Source: Candidatus Gastranaerophilales bacterium
Lineage (GTDB): Bacteria > Cyanobacteriota > Vampirovibrionia > Gastranaerophilales > Gastranaerophilaceae
Direction of reading: 5' to 3'
DNA length: 64,000 bases
Assembly: GCA_944324305.1 (NCBI GenBank)
Contig: CALUVV010000005.1
Location: 62,001 to 126,000 of the forward strand
Part shown: positions 9,012-18,172 of the stretch, piece by piece
Layout: each line of letters begins with the position of its first letter
How positions within the stretch are numbered: position 1 is the stretch's first letter
Position numbers and translations under genes: made by a program
The notes under the pieces: model-generated
The model's database searches: none
Told to the model about the DNA's origin: nothing
The model's input: the letters and a program-made list of their open reading frames with translations, nothing else

Positions 9012-9831
9012 CCTTTACAGCTTTTTGCCTTGTCCCAGCCTAACTTATCGGGGCAGCGCAGGTAATCCATGTTTTCGTTATAAATTACCCAGGCTGTATA
9101 ACCTTCATTTTTTCCGAACGGAGTAAGCGTATCGGTTTGCGTTCCGAAGGGTATAACACCCTCTGTTTTTAATTTGAAAGAAAATAAATCTCTGCCGTCC
9201 TGGTTAGGCCCTTTAAACCCGTTTACATCAACAAATATTTTTCCGTAAGTCCCGAAGCTTTCAATCGCAATAAGAGTGCCGTCCGATAAAATTGCTCTGT
9301 ATGCACGGCTGCCGGAACTGTCCAAATTGTACCAACCTGAGCCGTCTAAATAAGTATAGACTACATTCGCAGGAAAACAGCCTTTTTCAAAACCGCAATC
9401 TTTATTAAGTTTTAAATACGGCAATAATTTATCTGCAATAGCCTGAGCCCCGTCAGTAGAAAATTCTTTGTCCAACCCCCATTCTTTAATATCAAGATTT
9501 TCCGAAGATGCAGATACATAAGCCTGAGATAAAACGGAATAAGCCTTTTTCAAACGGGTTACCGTAACCTTTTCGCGATGATTTTGAATAAGTGCAGGCA
9601 TTGTCATCGCGGCAACAACACCGATAATCCCTAAAGTTACTAAAACTTCGGCAAGAGTAAATGCCAAGCGTGCCGCTTGACCCGACACAACAGGTTTGAA
9701 TAAGTCTTCAAAACACTGACATACACCTAAAAGCTGCCCCCCCCCCGAGCACTGCGTGCGTAGCCGCCACTACACAAGATTTGTAATACTTCTAACATTT
9801 TGGCAGCTGTTTGATTTAAATCTTTTCTCAT
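9008..9831 (-). CDS. pseudopilin with ten-base G/C tract; start out of frame by one base
   Basis: The body has LAFTLAEVLVTLGIIGVVAA, a globular domain with FVDVNGFKGPNQDGRD and a C-terminus with GWDKAKSCKG. The good start (AAAGGAGCAATT then ATG at 9831) opens a leader with two Cys that runs into G10 (9737-9746) and stops at TAG (9727). One extra base makes the leader continuous with FTLAE; the mature cut site would then lie about 55 residues from the start, long for a prepilin leader. As assembled, the first in-frame start is a GTG at 9688. The pilus or secretion role is inferred from the family. Confidence 0.8.
9727..9831 (-). repeat. C10 tract and out-of-frame leader, locus 2
   Basis: C10 lies at 9737-9746 with GAGCACTGCG directly to its right, a flank shared exactly with locus 5 (62392-62401). 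The leader ORF is 34 codons plus TAG. The sequence GCGTAGCCGC in the leader also matches the core of the stop-codon hairpin at 2562. Confidence 0.85.
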
Positions 9832-9956
9832 AATTGCTCCTTTCTTTAGATAACAGATTAATTATACCTGATTTATCAAATATATTCAATATTAACCTCT
9901 TGATATAATAAAAAATATGTTATAATATTTATATATACAAAAGGAAGTTAAATATA

Positions 9957-10205
9957 ATGGCTAAAATTAAAATTACTGTTTGTATGGGAAGTTCTTGTTT
10001 TGCACGCGGAAATCAACAAAACCTTGCGTTTATTGAGGCTTTTATTAAAGCTCATGATCTGGAAGCGGAAATTGACCTTGCGGGAGCGCGCTGTGAAAAC
10101 AAATGTGCATCCGGTCCTAACGTTATAATTAACGGGATTGAGTACAACAGCGTTAATGAAGCTAAACTTGAAGAAATTCTTACAAGATTAATAAATCAGA
10201 ATTAA
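9957..10205 (+). CDS. NuoE-like thioredoxin-fold [2Fe-2S] protein
   Basis: The 82-residue protein has the four cluster ligands of this family as CMGSSC and CENKC. Such proteins pass electrons to or from hydrogenases and NADH-oxidising subunits. It is the first gene of a co-directional set: 28 bases to the sensory hydrogenase, then phosphatase, then a second NuoE-like gene. It is shorter than true NuoE (about 160) and lacks the N-terminal helical part. A start ATG follows AAGGAAG. Its partner is inferred from position. Confidence 0.88.
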   Translation: MAKIKITVCMGSSCFARGNQQNLAFIEAFIKAHDLEAEIDLAGARCENKCASGPNVIINGIEYNSVNEAKLEEILTRLINQN

Positions 10206-10233
10206 AAAGCATCTTAATAACGGAGTTTAAAAA

Positions 10234-11952
10234 ATGGATAATCACTATCCTGTCTACACATTAACCAATGAATGTCATGACTGCTATAAATGTATTAGAG
10301 AATGTCCCGTAAAGGCAATTAAAATTGAAAACGGACATGCATCGGTAATTCCCGAAAAATGTATAGCCTGCGGCAATTGCGTAAAAGCCTGCCCGTCAAA
10401 TGCCAAAAGGGTAAGAAGCGATATTGCAAAGGCAAAGAATTTAATTCTGGCGCAAAAACGGGTTTTTGTATCGCTTGCCCCTTCCTGGAGCGGAGTTTTT
10501 GAACATTCTCCGAAAAAGATGATTTCTATTCTTAAAGCTCTCGGCTTCAGCGAAGTATCAGAAACCGCTCTCGGTGCTCAGGAAGTTTCCATAAAAACAG
10601 CTGAAATCCTTAACGGTTCACAAAGAGGATTATTTATATCAAGTGCCTGCCCTGTTATTGTTGATTACATCAGGCATTATCGTCCCGAATTCATAAAATG
10701 CATAACTCCTATCGGTTCTCCCGCAATGACACATGCAAAAATTCTCAGGGAAAAATACGGAGATGATATTTCAATTGTTTTCATCGGACCTTGTATCGGC
10801 AAAAAAAATGAAGTTTCATATACGGATTTAATAGATGCTGCTTTGACTTTTGAAGAATTAAAAATTTGGATTCATGATGAAGGTCTTGATACTGCGGGAA
10901 TTATTTCGGCAAGTGAAAATCAATTTGTACCGTATACAGCTTTCGAAGGTGCTTTGTACCCCGTCGACGGAGGAATGAATGAAACACTTAAAAGAATAGG
11001 GGTAAAAGACGGTATTCAGTTAATAGATGTCTGCGGCTTGCATGCATTTGAAAGAGCATTAAACAATCTTAACCCCGATAAAATCGACAAAACAATATTT
11101 GTAGAAGCCCTTGCCTGCGAAGGCGGATGTATCGGCGGTCCTTGCATTTCCACAAACAAAGCAAGCCTTTCCGTTGTATCGGATGTTTTATCTAAAGTTA
11201 AAAACAGAGATTATATACCTAAAAAAGCTGCTGCCGTTGTTGATTACGAAATGAAACCGTGCAAAGTTGTAACAAACGATTATCCGCTGGAAGACATTTT
11301 GAAAACTCTTAAAAGAATAGGCAAACATACTGTTGATGACGAACTTAACTGCGGAGGATGCGGTTATGCCACTTGCCGCGACCTTGCAAAAGCTTTGCTT
11401 GACGGAGATGCTGAACCTTCAATGTGCGTTTCTTATATGAGAAAAATTGCCGTAAGAAAAGCTGCCGCAATGATAAGATGTATGCCCGCAGCAGTTGTAA
11501 TGGTTGACAATAACATGAATATTCTTGAAGCCAATGAAAGTTTTATGAAAATGTTTACGGGCGATATGTACGAAGTTTTCAAAACACGCCCCGATGGTCT
11601 TGCAGGTGCCGCCATAGACAGAATTGTCGACTTCGCGGATATATTTAAAACAATCTTAAAAACAGGAAAAGATATTCATAAAGAACGTTATCACGTTAAA
11701 AACAGGCTCTATGATATATCTGCATTTACAATTGAAGAAAACGAAATTGTAGGTGCGGTAATTACCGACGTAACTTCGGCAGAAACAAACAGAGAAAAAA
11801 TTTCACAAAAAGCACATGAAGTTATATCAAAAAATATTTCAATTGTTCAGGAAATTGCCTGCCTGCTCGGTGAACACATGGTTGAAACAGAAACATTGTT
11901 AAGCTCAATAGCAGAAGACTACGACGATGACAACGACACAAAAAAAGAATAA
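10234..11952 (+). CDS. sensory-type [FeFe]-hydrogenase with PAS domain (HydS-like)
   Basis: The 572-residue protein has two ferredoxin clusters (C14, C17, C20, C24 and C43, C46, C49, C53), then an H-cluster domain. The L1 motif reads SSACP at 136-140, L2 has C187 in IGPCIGKK, and L3 has C295 and C299 in ALACEGGCIGG. The proton-relay Cys of catalytic enzymes is replaced by Ala138, as in known sensory hydrogenases. A four-Cys iron-sulfur domain (C373, C376, C381, C398) and a PAS-like region (about 420-530) follow. No membrane segment is seen. It probably senses H2 or redox state and signals to the phosphatase encoded next; that link is inference. Confidence 0.9.
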   Translation: MDNHYPVYTLTNECHDCYKCIRECPVKAIKIENGHASVIPEKCIACGNCVKACPSNAKRVRSDIAKAKNLILAQKRVFVSLAPSWSGVFEHSPKKMISILKALGFSEVSETALGAQEVSIKTAEILNGSQRGLFISSACPVIVDYIRHYRPEFIKCITPIGSPAMTHAKILREKYGDDISIVFIGPCIGKKNEVSYTDLIDAALTFEELKIWIHDEGLDTAGIISASENQFVPYTAFEGALYPVDGGMNETLKRIGVKDGIQLIDVCGLHAFERALNNLNPDKIDKTIFVEALACEGGCIGGPCISTNKASLSVVSDVLSKVKNRDYIPKKAAAVVDYEMKPCKVVTNDYPLEDILKTLKRIGKHTVDDELNCGGCGYATCRDLAKALLDGDAEPSMCVSYMRKIAVRKAAAMIRCMPAAVVMVDNNMNILEANESFMKMFTGDMYEVFKTRPDGLAGAAIDRIVDFADIFKTILKTGKDIHKERYHVKNRLYDISAFTIEENEIVGAVITDVTSAETNREKISQKAHEVISKNISIVQEIACLLGEHMVETETLLSSIAEDYDDDNDTKKE

Positions 11953-11961
11953 AGGATATTG

Positions 11962-13125
11962 ATGTTCATAGATATTGACTGCAGTCAGATGAAAAAATAT
12001 AATCAAAATGCTTACGGGGATTACTTTATTTCCAAAAGATACCCCGATGAGGCAAAACTGATTGCTGTTCTCTCTGACGGTCTCGGGAGCGGGATTAAAG
12101 CAAATATTCTTTCTTGCATGACAGCCACAATGCTTTTGAAATTCATTGAAGGCGACCAAATTCCCATAAGTAAAGCCGCAGAAATTATTATGAACTCGCT
12201 TCCCGTATGTCAGGTAAGAAAAATAAGCTATTCGACTTTCTCTGCCATTGAAGTCGATGACGACGGAAACGCAAAAATTGTTGAAGAAGGTAACCCGGAA
12301 TTCATATGGATTAGAGGGGATGAAGTGATGAAACCCGAATTTAAATCAATTCCTTCCAAAACATTCAAAAACAGATGCCTGAAAGTTTACAGGATTAATC
12401 TCAAACTGGGCGACAGACTTATTTTCTGTTCGGACGGCGTTACCCAGTCAGGGCTAGGCGGCGGAAGATTAAAACTCGGGCTTAGGCGGGAAGGCCTGAT
12501 TGTCCTTTTGCAGGATAAATTAAAAGAACACCCCGATATCTCAAGCACAGAACTTTCTCAATATATTGTAAATCAGGCAAGAAACATCGAAACGGACAGG
12601 CTACCGAAAGATGATATATCAGCCTGCGTCTTGTACTTCAGAGAACCAAGAGAAGCGCTTATATTTACGGGGCCGCCTTACCATCAGGAGAAAGACGCAG
12701 AATATGCCAAAATATTTGACAAATTTAAAGGCAAAAAAGCAATCTGCGGCGGCACAACAGCAAACCTGATTTCACGGGAACTTAACAGACCGATTACAAT
12801 GGACACGACAATAAGTATCGGAAAACTTCCTGCCTGCTCATATATGGACGGAGTTGACCTTGTAACCGAAGGAATTCTTACTCTTACAAAAACCTTAGAA
12901 TATTTGGAAGCCAATACTCCGAATATTGACAACGCGGCAGGAAAGCTGGTAAAATTTTTATTAGACAGCGACTGCATAACCTTCATGGTAGGTGCAAAGC
13001 TAAATCAGGCACATTACGATCCTGCGCTGCCAATAGAAATCGAGATTAGAAAAAATATAATCAAAAAAATGGCCAATGTACTTCAAGACAAGTATTTTAA
13101 GAAAATAAACATTCAGTATATGTAA
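11962..13125 (+). CDS. SpoIIE/PP2C-type serine phosphatase
   Basis: The 387-residue protein has a PPM-type phosphatase core (YGDYFISKRYPDEAKLIAVL, SDGLGSGIKAN, then RLIFCSDGVTQSGLGGG and DDISACVLYF), with Asp residues that bind the two metals. About 150 further C-terminal residues form a domain I do not recognise (GGTTANLISRELNRPITMDT onward). Start ATG follows AAAGGAT nine bases after the hydrogenase stop, so the two are surely co-transcribed. Phosphatases of this type accompany sensory [FeFe]-hydrogenases in anaerobes. The target is not visible; no anti-sigma partner is nearby. Confidence 0.88.
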   Translation: MFIDIDCSQMKKYNQNAYGDYFISKRYPDEAKLIAVLSDGLGSGIKANILSCMTATMLLKFIEGDQIPISKAAEIIMNSLPVCQVRKISYSTFSAIEVDDDGNAKIVEEGNPEFIWIRGDEVMKPEFKSIPSKTFKNRCLKVYRINLKLGDRLIFCSDGVTQSGLGGGRLKLGLRREGLIVLLQDKLKEHPDISSTELSQYIVNQARNIETDRLPKDDISACVLYFREPREALIFTGPPYHQEKDAEYAKIFDKFKGKKAICGGTTANLISRELNRPITMDTTISIGKLPACSYMDGVDLVTEGILTLTKTLEYLEANTPNIDNAAGKLVKFLLDSDCITFMVGAKLNQAHYDPALPIEIEIRKNIIKKMANVLQDKYFKKINIQYM

Positions 13126-13164
13126 AAATAAATCTGAAAGTAATGTATAAGAAAGGATAAGATA

Positions 13165-13425
13165 ATGAGTGAAAAAATTAGTGTTAAAGTATGTTTAGGA
13201 ACAACTTGCTTTGTAATGGGGTCATCAAATTTGCAGGAATTAATCGAAACAGTGCCGAAAAAATACGGTGAAAAAGTTGAAGTTTCAGGAGTTCCCTGCC
13301 TCGGTTTATGCTCAATTGACTGGGAATTTTCAAAAGCACCTTATGTAAAAGTTGATGATGATGTTATCAAAGAAGCAACCGTTGAAAAAGTTTTAAAAGC
13401 AATTGACGAAAAATTGAATAAATAA
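13165..13425 (+). CDS. second NuoE-like [2Fe-2S] protein
   Basis: The 86-residue protein has cluster ligands in CLGTTC and CLGLC, as in the gene at 9957, to which it is a diverged paralogue. It follows the phosphatase by 39 bases with a strong AGAAAGGATAAG site and ends the operon at a two-way terminator. With the first copy it brackets the sensory hydrogenase and phosphatase, which suggests two electron carriers for one sensor. Confidence 0.88.
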   Translation: MSEKISVKVCLGTTCFVMGSSNLQELIETVPKKYGEKVEVSGVPCLGLCSIDWEFSKAPYVKVDDDVIKEATVEKVLKAIDEKLNK

Positions 13426-13430
13426 AAATT

Positions 13431-13463
13431 AAAAAAAAGAGGTCATAACAGACCTCTTTTTTT
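13431..13463. terminator. bidirectional terminator
   Basis: A-run, AAGAGGTC, loop ATAACA, GACCTCTT, T-run. It serves the hydrogenase operon from the left and the regulator at 13462 from the right. Confidence 0.88.
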
Positions 13464-13791
13464 AATCATTTTCAACAAAAAATTTTATCATTTTATATAT
13501 TCTCTCAAGTCTCAGACTGTCATCTTTTACACTGTTTAAAATGTCATAAATCGAATTCAACAATTCTTCAGGTTTCTTTATATGGTCATTTGCAAATAAA
13601 TCTTCCGTAGAAATATTTAATGACTTTAGAATTTTTTCAAGTGTTTCGGCTTTTGGAAAGTTTTGCCCCACCTCAATATTACTCAGGTTTCTTGATGAAA
13701 TATCAATCATTTCAGCCAGCTGCTCCTGGGTTAAGCCGCGCTTTTTTCTCTCTCTTTTAATTTTTTCACCTAATTCTTGCTTTATATTCAT
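13462..13791 (-). CDS. small XRE-family HTH regulator
   Basis: The 109-residue protein has a Cro/CI helix-turn-helix at about residues 8-64 (KKRGLTQEQLAEMIDISSRN, then LSNIEVGQNFPKAETLEK) and a C-terminal helical tail. It belongs to the same small-regulator type as those at 2628 and 33883. It lies convergent with the hydrogenase sensor operon; whether it controls that or the divergent gene at 14010 is unknown. Confidence 0.85.
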   Translation of the reverse strand: MNIKQELGEKIKRERKKRGLTQEQLAEMIDISSRNLSNIEVGQNFPKAETLEKILKSLNISTEDLFANDHIKKPEELLNSIYDILNSVKDDSLRLERIYKMIKFFVEND

Positions 13792-14009
13792 AAAATTCCC
13801 TATTATACATCTGATTTTTACGAAAATATGATTTACTTTTTCATAGTATATTAATTTTTGTAAAGCCTGAATGTCGCATTATTTCTATATTATTAAATAT
13901 TTCAATGCAATACATTGAATTTTTTAGCAATTTCATCAGGTATTATTTTTTTATAAAAGAGTAAGATGTGCACATAAAAATTAGAACAAGATATTAAGGA
14001 GACTAAATT

Positions 14010-14669
14010 ATGACAGAACCTGTAAAACCAATCGGAAAAAGTACAGCAGCATCGCAAAAAAAAGCAGTACAAAAACAAAAATCAAACAAAGTAAATATAG
14101 GCGGAGTTATATTTGATAAAAATCAAATAGATGCTGATAAAACAAGCTCTTACACATTAAACGGCAAAAAAATAAACACTGTATTTGTAAAGCCCGGAAT
14201 ACAAATTGATTTTCCCGACCAGAAAGACCCGAACAAAAAATCTTCAGTAGAAAGTCTAGGGCTGAGAAAAGAATGGTATAATCCGGACGATTCATATATT
14301 TCAATAACAGATTTGGAAAATGCAAAAATATACGGAAATCCTGATAAAACAGATTTTATTAATTTAAAAGGGAAATCAAGCGGTAACGAAATTTTTGTTG
14401 ACAAAAAAGAAAGCTGGTATATAAACGGCAATATGCGAAAAGATTATATCGAATTAGGGCCTGATACACAAAATAATACTGTTCATATGGATGAGAAAGA
14501 CGAAGCTAAGATTTGGTATAACCAATTCGGAGTTGAAATGGACGGAGAAACAGTGCAGCCTGAAATAGGATTTGTTCAAGTTGAGGGAAAAGGTGAAAGT
14601 TCACAGGAAGAACAGCTAAAAGCATCTTTAAGCAAATATCAGTACAATTATCATAAAATGGAACAATAA
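14010..14669 (+). CDS. hypothetical protein, probably beta-rich
   Basis: I do not recognise this 219-residue protein. It has a Lys/Gln-rich N-terminus (about 1-30), then a polar region with repeated short strands and NG or D-rich turns (NIGGVIFDKNQI, SYTLNGKKINTVFV, SWYINGNMRKDYIEL), which suggests a beta-solenoid or sandwich. No signal peptide is present. ATG follows AAGGAGACT. It is monocistronic, with its own terminator, between the sensor hydrogenase operon and the catalytic hydrogenase. Confidence 0.7.
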   Translation: MTEPVKPIGKSTAASQKKAVQKQKSNKVNIGGVIFDKNQIDADKTSSYTLNGKKINTVFVKPGIQIDFPDQKDPNKKSSVESLGLRKEWYNPDDSYISITDLENAKIYGNPDKTDFINLKGKSSGNEIFVDKKESWYINGNMRKDYIELGPDTQNNTVHMDEKDEAKIWYNQFGVEMDGETVQPEIGFVQVEGKGESSQEEQLKASLSKYQYNYHKMEQ

Positions 14670-14673
14670 AAAA

Positions 14674-14710
14674 TAAAAAACAGCGGTCTTAATATTAAGA
14701 CCGCTGTTTT
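14674..14710 (+). terminator. intrinsic terminator
   Basis: AACAGCGGTCTTAA, ATTAAGACCGCTGTTTT: a 14-base-pair inverted repeat ending in T, after the gene at 14010. Confidence 0.85.
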
Positions 14711-14787
14711 GCATAAATTTGGAAAAATTTTATGTTCATGCCATAATATAAATATATTATTTAAAGAATAGTAAGAGGTGTAGAAAT

Positions 14788-16272
14788 ATGGCAATGAATA
14801 CCAATACCCCAAAACAGACATCACACTTAAAAAGAGAAATATTGGTAAGACTGATAAAAGCTTATTTAAGTGATAATTTCGAAGAAAATACAAGACTTAT
14901 TCCTTATGATATGCGCCCTAAAGGTCATGAAGTGCCTTACAGATGCTGTATTTTTAAGGAAAGAGCAATCCTTAGAGACAGAGCAATTGCAGGTTTAGGT
15001 TTCTCTATTGAAGACACTGACGACAGCACACTTCTTTCTCAGCTGGCTTCTAAGGCTCAGGACAGAAAAGAACCGGATGAAAATCCTTTAACGGTTCTTA
15101 CAACCGCTTGCAAAGGCTGTGTACCTTCAAGAATTTATGTAACAGATTTATGCCAGGGCTGCGTTGCAAGACCCTGCGTAAATACCTGCAAATTCGGAGC
15201 AATCTCAATTCAAAACGGCAAATCCGTAATTGACCCCGCAAAATGCAAAAACTGCGGAATGTGTGCACAGGTTTGTCCTTATCAGGCAATTCAAAAAATT
15301 ATTGTCCCCTGCGAAAGTGCCTGTCCTGTAGGTGCGATTGCAAAAGATGAGGACGGCCATGCAAGAATTGATTTTGATAAATGTATTTCATGCGGAAAAT
15401 GTGCATCAGCTTGTCCTTTCGGTGCTGTTCACGAAAAAAGCCAAATTATCGATGTGTTAAAAAATATCAGAAGCGGCAAAAAAGTTATTGCAATGGTTGC
15501 TCCTGCTATGTTCGGGCAGCTTCCTTGCACTCCCAAACAGTTAAAAGAAGCCATAATGAAATTAGGTTTCTCGGATGTTTATGAAGTTGCTCAAGGTGCC
15601 GATGTTACTACAAAAACCGAAGCGGCCGAATTTGTGGAAAGACTTGAACATGGCGCCGAATTTATGACAACATCCTGCTGTGCGGGCTACAACGAACTTG
15701 TAGACAAGCATATTCCGGAAATGAAACCTTTCCGCTCCGATACAAAAACTCCGATGTATTATACTGCGGAAATAGTAAAAAAAGAAAATCCGGATGCGGT
15801 TACCGTATTCTTCAGCCCCTGCGTTGCTAAAAAACGTGAAGCATTAAATAATCCGAATGTTGATTATGTTCTTAACTATGAAGAAATCGGTGCATGGATG
15901 ATTGCATTAAATATTCAGGTTGCAGAATGCGGCGAAAGTGAATTCAAAACACAAGCATCAGCAGAAAGCAGAAATTACTGCGTAACAGGCGGTGTTGCAA
16001 AAGCGGTTCAAACATTACTTCCTGAAGAAATTCCCGCTCATCCCGTTATAATTGACGGCTTAACAAAACAAACAGTCAGAGATTTGAAAAAATACGCTAA
16101 AAACGGAATGTGTGATTTAGGAAACCTGATTGAAGTAATGGCTTGTACAGGGGGCTGCCTTGGCGGTAATTCAACGGTTAATGCAATGAAACCGGCACTT
16201 AAACAAGTTGCAAATTACGTTAACTCAAGCAGTTCCATAAAAGAACAGGTTGAAGAAACGGTTAAACAATAA
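14788..16272 (+). CDS. [FeFe]-hydrogenase, catalytic, group B-like
   Basis: The 494-residue enzyme makes or uses H2, normally with ferredoxin. N-terminal iron-sulfur regions are Cys-rich (CKGCVPSRIYVTDLCQGC, then CKNCGMCAQVCP and CISCGKCASACP). The H-cluster motifs are intact: TSCCAGY with C297 (proton relay) and C298 (cluster ligand), FSPCVAKK with C345, and EVMACTGGCLGG with C453 and C457. The L1 variant CCAGY instead of CCPAW and the overall length fit group B, which is known mainly from Clostridia-like and gut anaerobes. It is a single-gene unit with its own terminator. HydF at 5512 would serve its maturation. Confidence 0.93.
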   Translation: MAMNTNTPKQTSHLKREILVRLIKAYLSDNFEENTRLIPYDMRPKGHEVPYRCCIFKERAILRDRAIAGLGFSIEDTDDSTLLSQLASKAQDRKEPDENPLTVLTTACKGCVPSRIYVTDLCQGCVARPCVNTCKFGAISIQNGKSVIDPAKCKNCGMCAQVCPYQAIQKIIVPCESACPVGAIAKDEDGHARIDFDKCISCGKCASACPFGAVHEKSQIIDVLKNIRSGKKVIAMVAPAMFGQLPCTPKQLKEAIMKLGFSDVYEVAQGADVTTKTEAAEFVERLEHGAEFMTTSCCAGYNELVDKHIPEMKPFRSDTKTPMYYTAEIVKKENPDAVTVFFSPCVAKKREALNNPNVDYVLNYEEIGAWMIALNIQVAECGESEFKTQASAESRNYCVTGGVAKAVQTLLPEEIPAHPVIIDGLTKQTVRDLKKYAKNGMCDLGNLIEVMACTGGCLGGNSTVNAMKPALKQVANYVNSSSSIKEQVEETVKQ

Positions 16273-16276
16273 AAAG

Positions 16277-16307
16277 AAAGCGGGAATTAAAAATCCCGCT
16301 TTTTTAT
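16277..16307 (+). terminator. intrinsic terminator
   Basis: AAAGCGGGAT and ATCCCGCTTT flank a short A-rich loop and run into T, after the hydrogenase. Confidence 0.85.
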
Positions 16308-16321
16308 TATATAATTGAATT

Positions 16322-17431
16322 ATGGAAAATAAGAAGAGAAAAATAAGCATTATAGGTTCCACAGGCTCAATCGGAACTCAGGCTCTGGAAGTTATTGAAA
16401 AATTACAGGATAAATTTGAGATTATTGCCCTTGCAGGCGGTCATAATAAAGAACTTTTGCAAAAACAGGCGGAAAAATTTAAGCCAAAATATACCTGCCT
16501 TGGAGAAGACGGGTTGGAAAAAATTTGCTCTGACAAAGAAAATGACATTATACTTGTTGCCTGTTCCGGAAAAATCGGACTTCGTCCGACGTTGACGGCT
16601 ATAAGAAACGGAATTGACATAGCACTTGCCAACAAAGAAACTCTTGTGATGGCAGGTGATATAGTGATGGCGGAAGCAAAAAAATACGGAGTAAAAATAA
16701 TTCCCGTAGACAGCGAACACTGTGCAATCCACCAGTGCATAAAAGATATTAAGCAGGTTGATAAATTGATAATAACGGCATCAGGCGGACCTTTTCTTCA
16801 CAAATCCGTTGAAGATATGAAAAATGCAACGGTTGAACAGGCACTTGCACATCCGCGTTGGAATATGGGTAAAAAAATTACCGTTGACAGCGCAACTTTA
16901 ATGAATAAAGGTTTGGAAATTATTGAAGCTCACCATTTATTCGGATTTGACTACGATAAAATAGATGTTGTTGTGCACCCACAAAGTATTGTTCATTCAG
17001 CAATCGAATATGTTGACGGAAGCATTATTGCACAAATAGGCCTTCCGAGTATGCATATTCCTATCCAGTATGCAATTACTTACCCCGAACGCTTTGAAGG
17101 CATTAAATCAAAAAGTTTCAGCTTTGCGGATATTGCAAAATTAGACTTTGAAAAACCTGATTATGAAAAATTCCCGACAGTTAAATTAGCTTATGAAATG
17201 GGGAAACTCGGCGGTACTGCAACGGTTTGTATGAACGCGGCTAATGAAGAAGCTGTATTTGCGTTTCTTGACGGAAAAATAAAGCTTTATGATATTTATA
17301 AAATCACGAAGAAAATGTGTGATGAACATAAAGTTATTCAAAATTCGACAATTGATGAAATATTTACTGTAGATAAAGAAGTTCGCGAAAATACAAAAGA
17401 ACTGATTAAGTTGCAATTTGCAGTAAAATAA
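16322..17431 (+). CDS. dxr: 1-deoxy-D-xylulose 5-phosphate reductoisomerase
   Basis: Dxr (IspC) converts DXP to methylerythritol 4-phosphate with NADPH in the non-mevalonate isoprenoid pathway. The 369-residue protein has the NADPH site GSTGSIGTQAL, the metal and substrate residues in DSEHCAIHQC and SGGPF, and MNKGLEIIEAHHLF. Length is slightly below the common 390-400 but complete. ispE of the same pathway is at 49657. Confidence 0.96.
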   Translation: MENKKRKISIIGSTGSIGTQALEVIEKLQDKFEIIALAGGHNKELLQKQAEKFKPKYTCLGEDGLEKICSDKENDIILVACSGKIGLRPTLTAIRNGIDIALANKETLVMAGDIVMAEAKKYGVKIIPVDSEHCAIHQCIKDIKQVDKLIITASGGPFLHKSVEDMKNATVEQALAHPRWNMGKKITVDSATLMNKGLEIIEAHHLFGFDYDKIDVVVHPQSIVHSAIEYVDGSIIAQIGLPSMHIPIQYAITYPERFEGIKSKSFSFADIAKLDFEKPDYEKFPTVKLAYEMGKLGGTATVCMNAANEEAVFAFLDGKIKLYDIYKITKKMCDEHKVIQNSTIDEIFTVDKEVRENTKELIKLQFAVK

Positions 17432-17462
17432 TCTATACTTATAAAAAAAGGAGGCTAAAATT

Positions 17463-17525
17463 ATGAATTTTAAAGCGTTAAGGGTTGCCCCCCCCCCGCA
17501 AAGGTCGCTTGCAGTAAGGGGTTAA
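17463..17525 (+). repeat. C10 tract and out-of-frame leader, locus 3
   Basis: C10 is at 17488-17497. The leader (MNFKALRVAPPP in the first frame, 20 codons plus TAA) is closely related to that of locus 4 (MNICKALRIAPPP). It is one base short of the prepilin frame. Confidence 0.85.
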
Positions 17526-18172
17526 ACGGGTTTACACTCGCAGAAGTTTTAATTACTCTCGGCATCATAGGTGTTGTTGCGGCAATGACAATGCCGTCCT
17601 TAATTCAAAATTCCAAAAAACAGGAAACAAGTGCAAGGTTAAAAAAATTTTATTCCATGATGAGCCAGGCACTTGTTATGTCGCAGGAAGATAACGGAAT
17701 GATAGAGGATTGGGGAAAACCATCCAACATTTATGATGATGACGGCAAATATGACGAAGATGCAAACAGTGAAATATCAGATGCCTTTTTTACAAAATAT
17801 ATTGCCCCGTATTTTAAATATGTTTCGGCAGAAAAGGCCGCTAATTTTCATAAATATACAAAAGTAATCCTTACTGACGGGTCGATTTTTTATGTAAGAA
17901 ACGGAGGATGTTATGATATCTTATATGATACAAACGGAGACAGAAAACCTAATACGGAAGGCAGAGATCAATTTTATTTTGTAATTTGCACCAAAAAAGG
18001 TTTTGAAGCTAATTCACTTACAAATACGTATTTCGGAGCATATTGTCCCGTTGCATACTGCAATACACGAGAAAAAGCCATACAACAATGCAAAAACCAT
18101 AATGATCAATGTGCAGGAATTTTGCAGCTTGATAATTGGGAAGTCAAAGATGACTATCCTATAAGGTTATAA
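17463..18172 (+). CDS. pseudopilin with ten-base C tract; start out of frame by one base
   Basis: The body has NGFTLAEVLITLGIIGVVAA (FTLAE at 17531), a domain with YDTNGDRKPNTEGRD and the end LQLDNWEVKDDYPIRL. The ATG at 17463 has a near-perfect AAAGGAGG site, but C10 at 17488-17497 leads to TAA at 17523. One more base gives MNFKALRVAPPPAK in frame with FTLAE. In the assembled sequence no ATG, GTG or TTG exists in the pilin frame before FTLAE; the next ATG (17585) is already inside the signal helix. So this gene can only be made intact if the tract length changes or slips. Confidence 0.82.
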
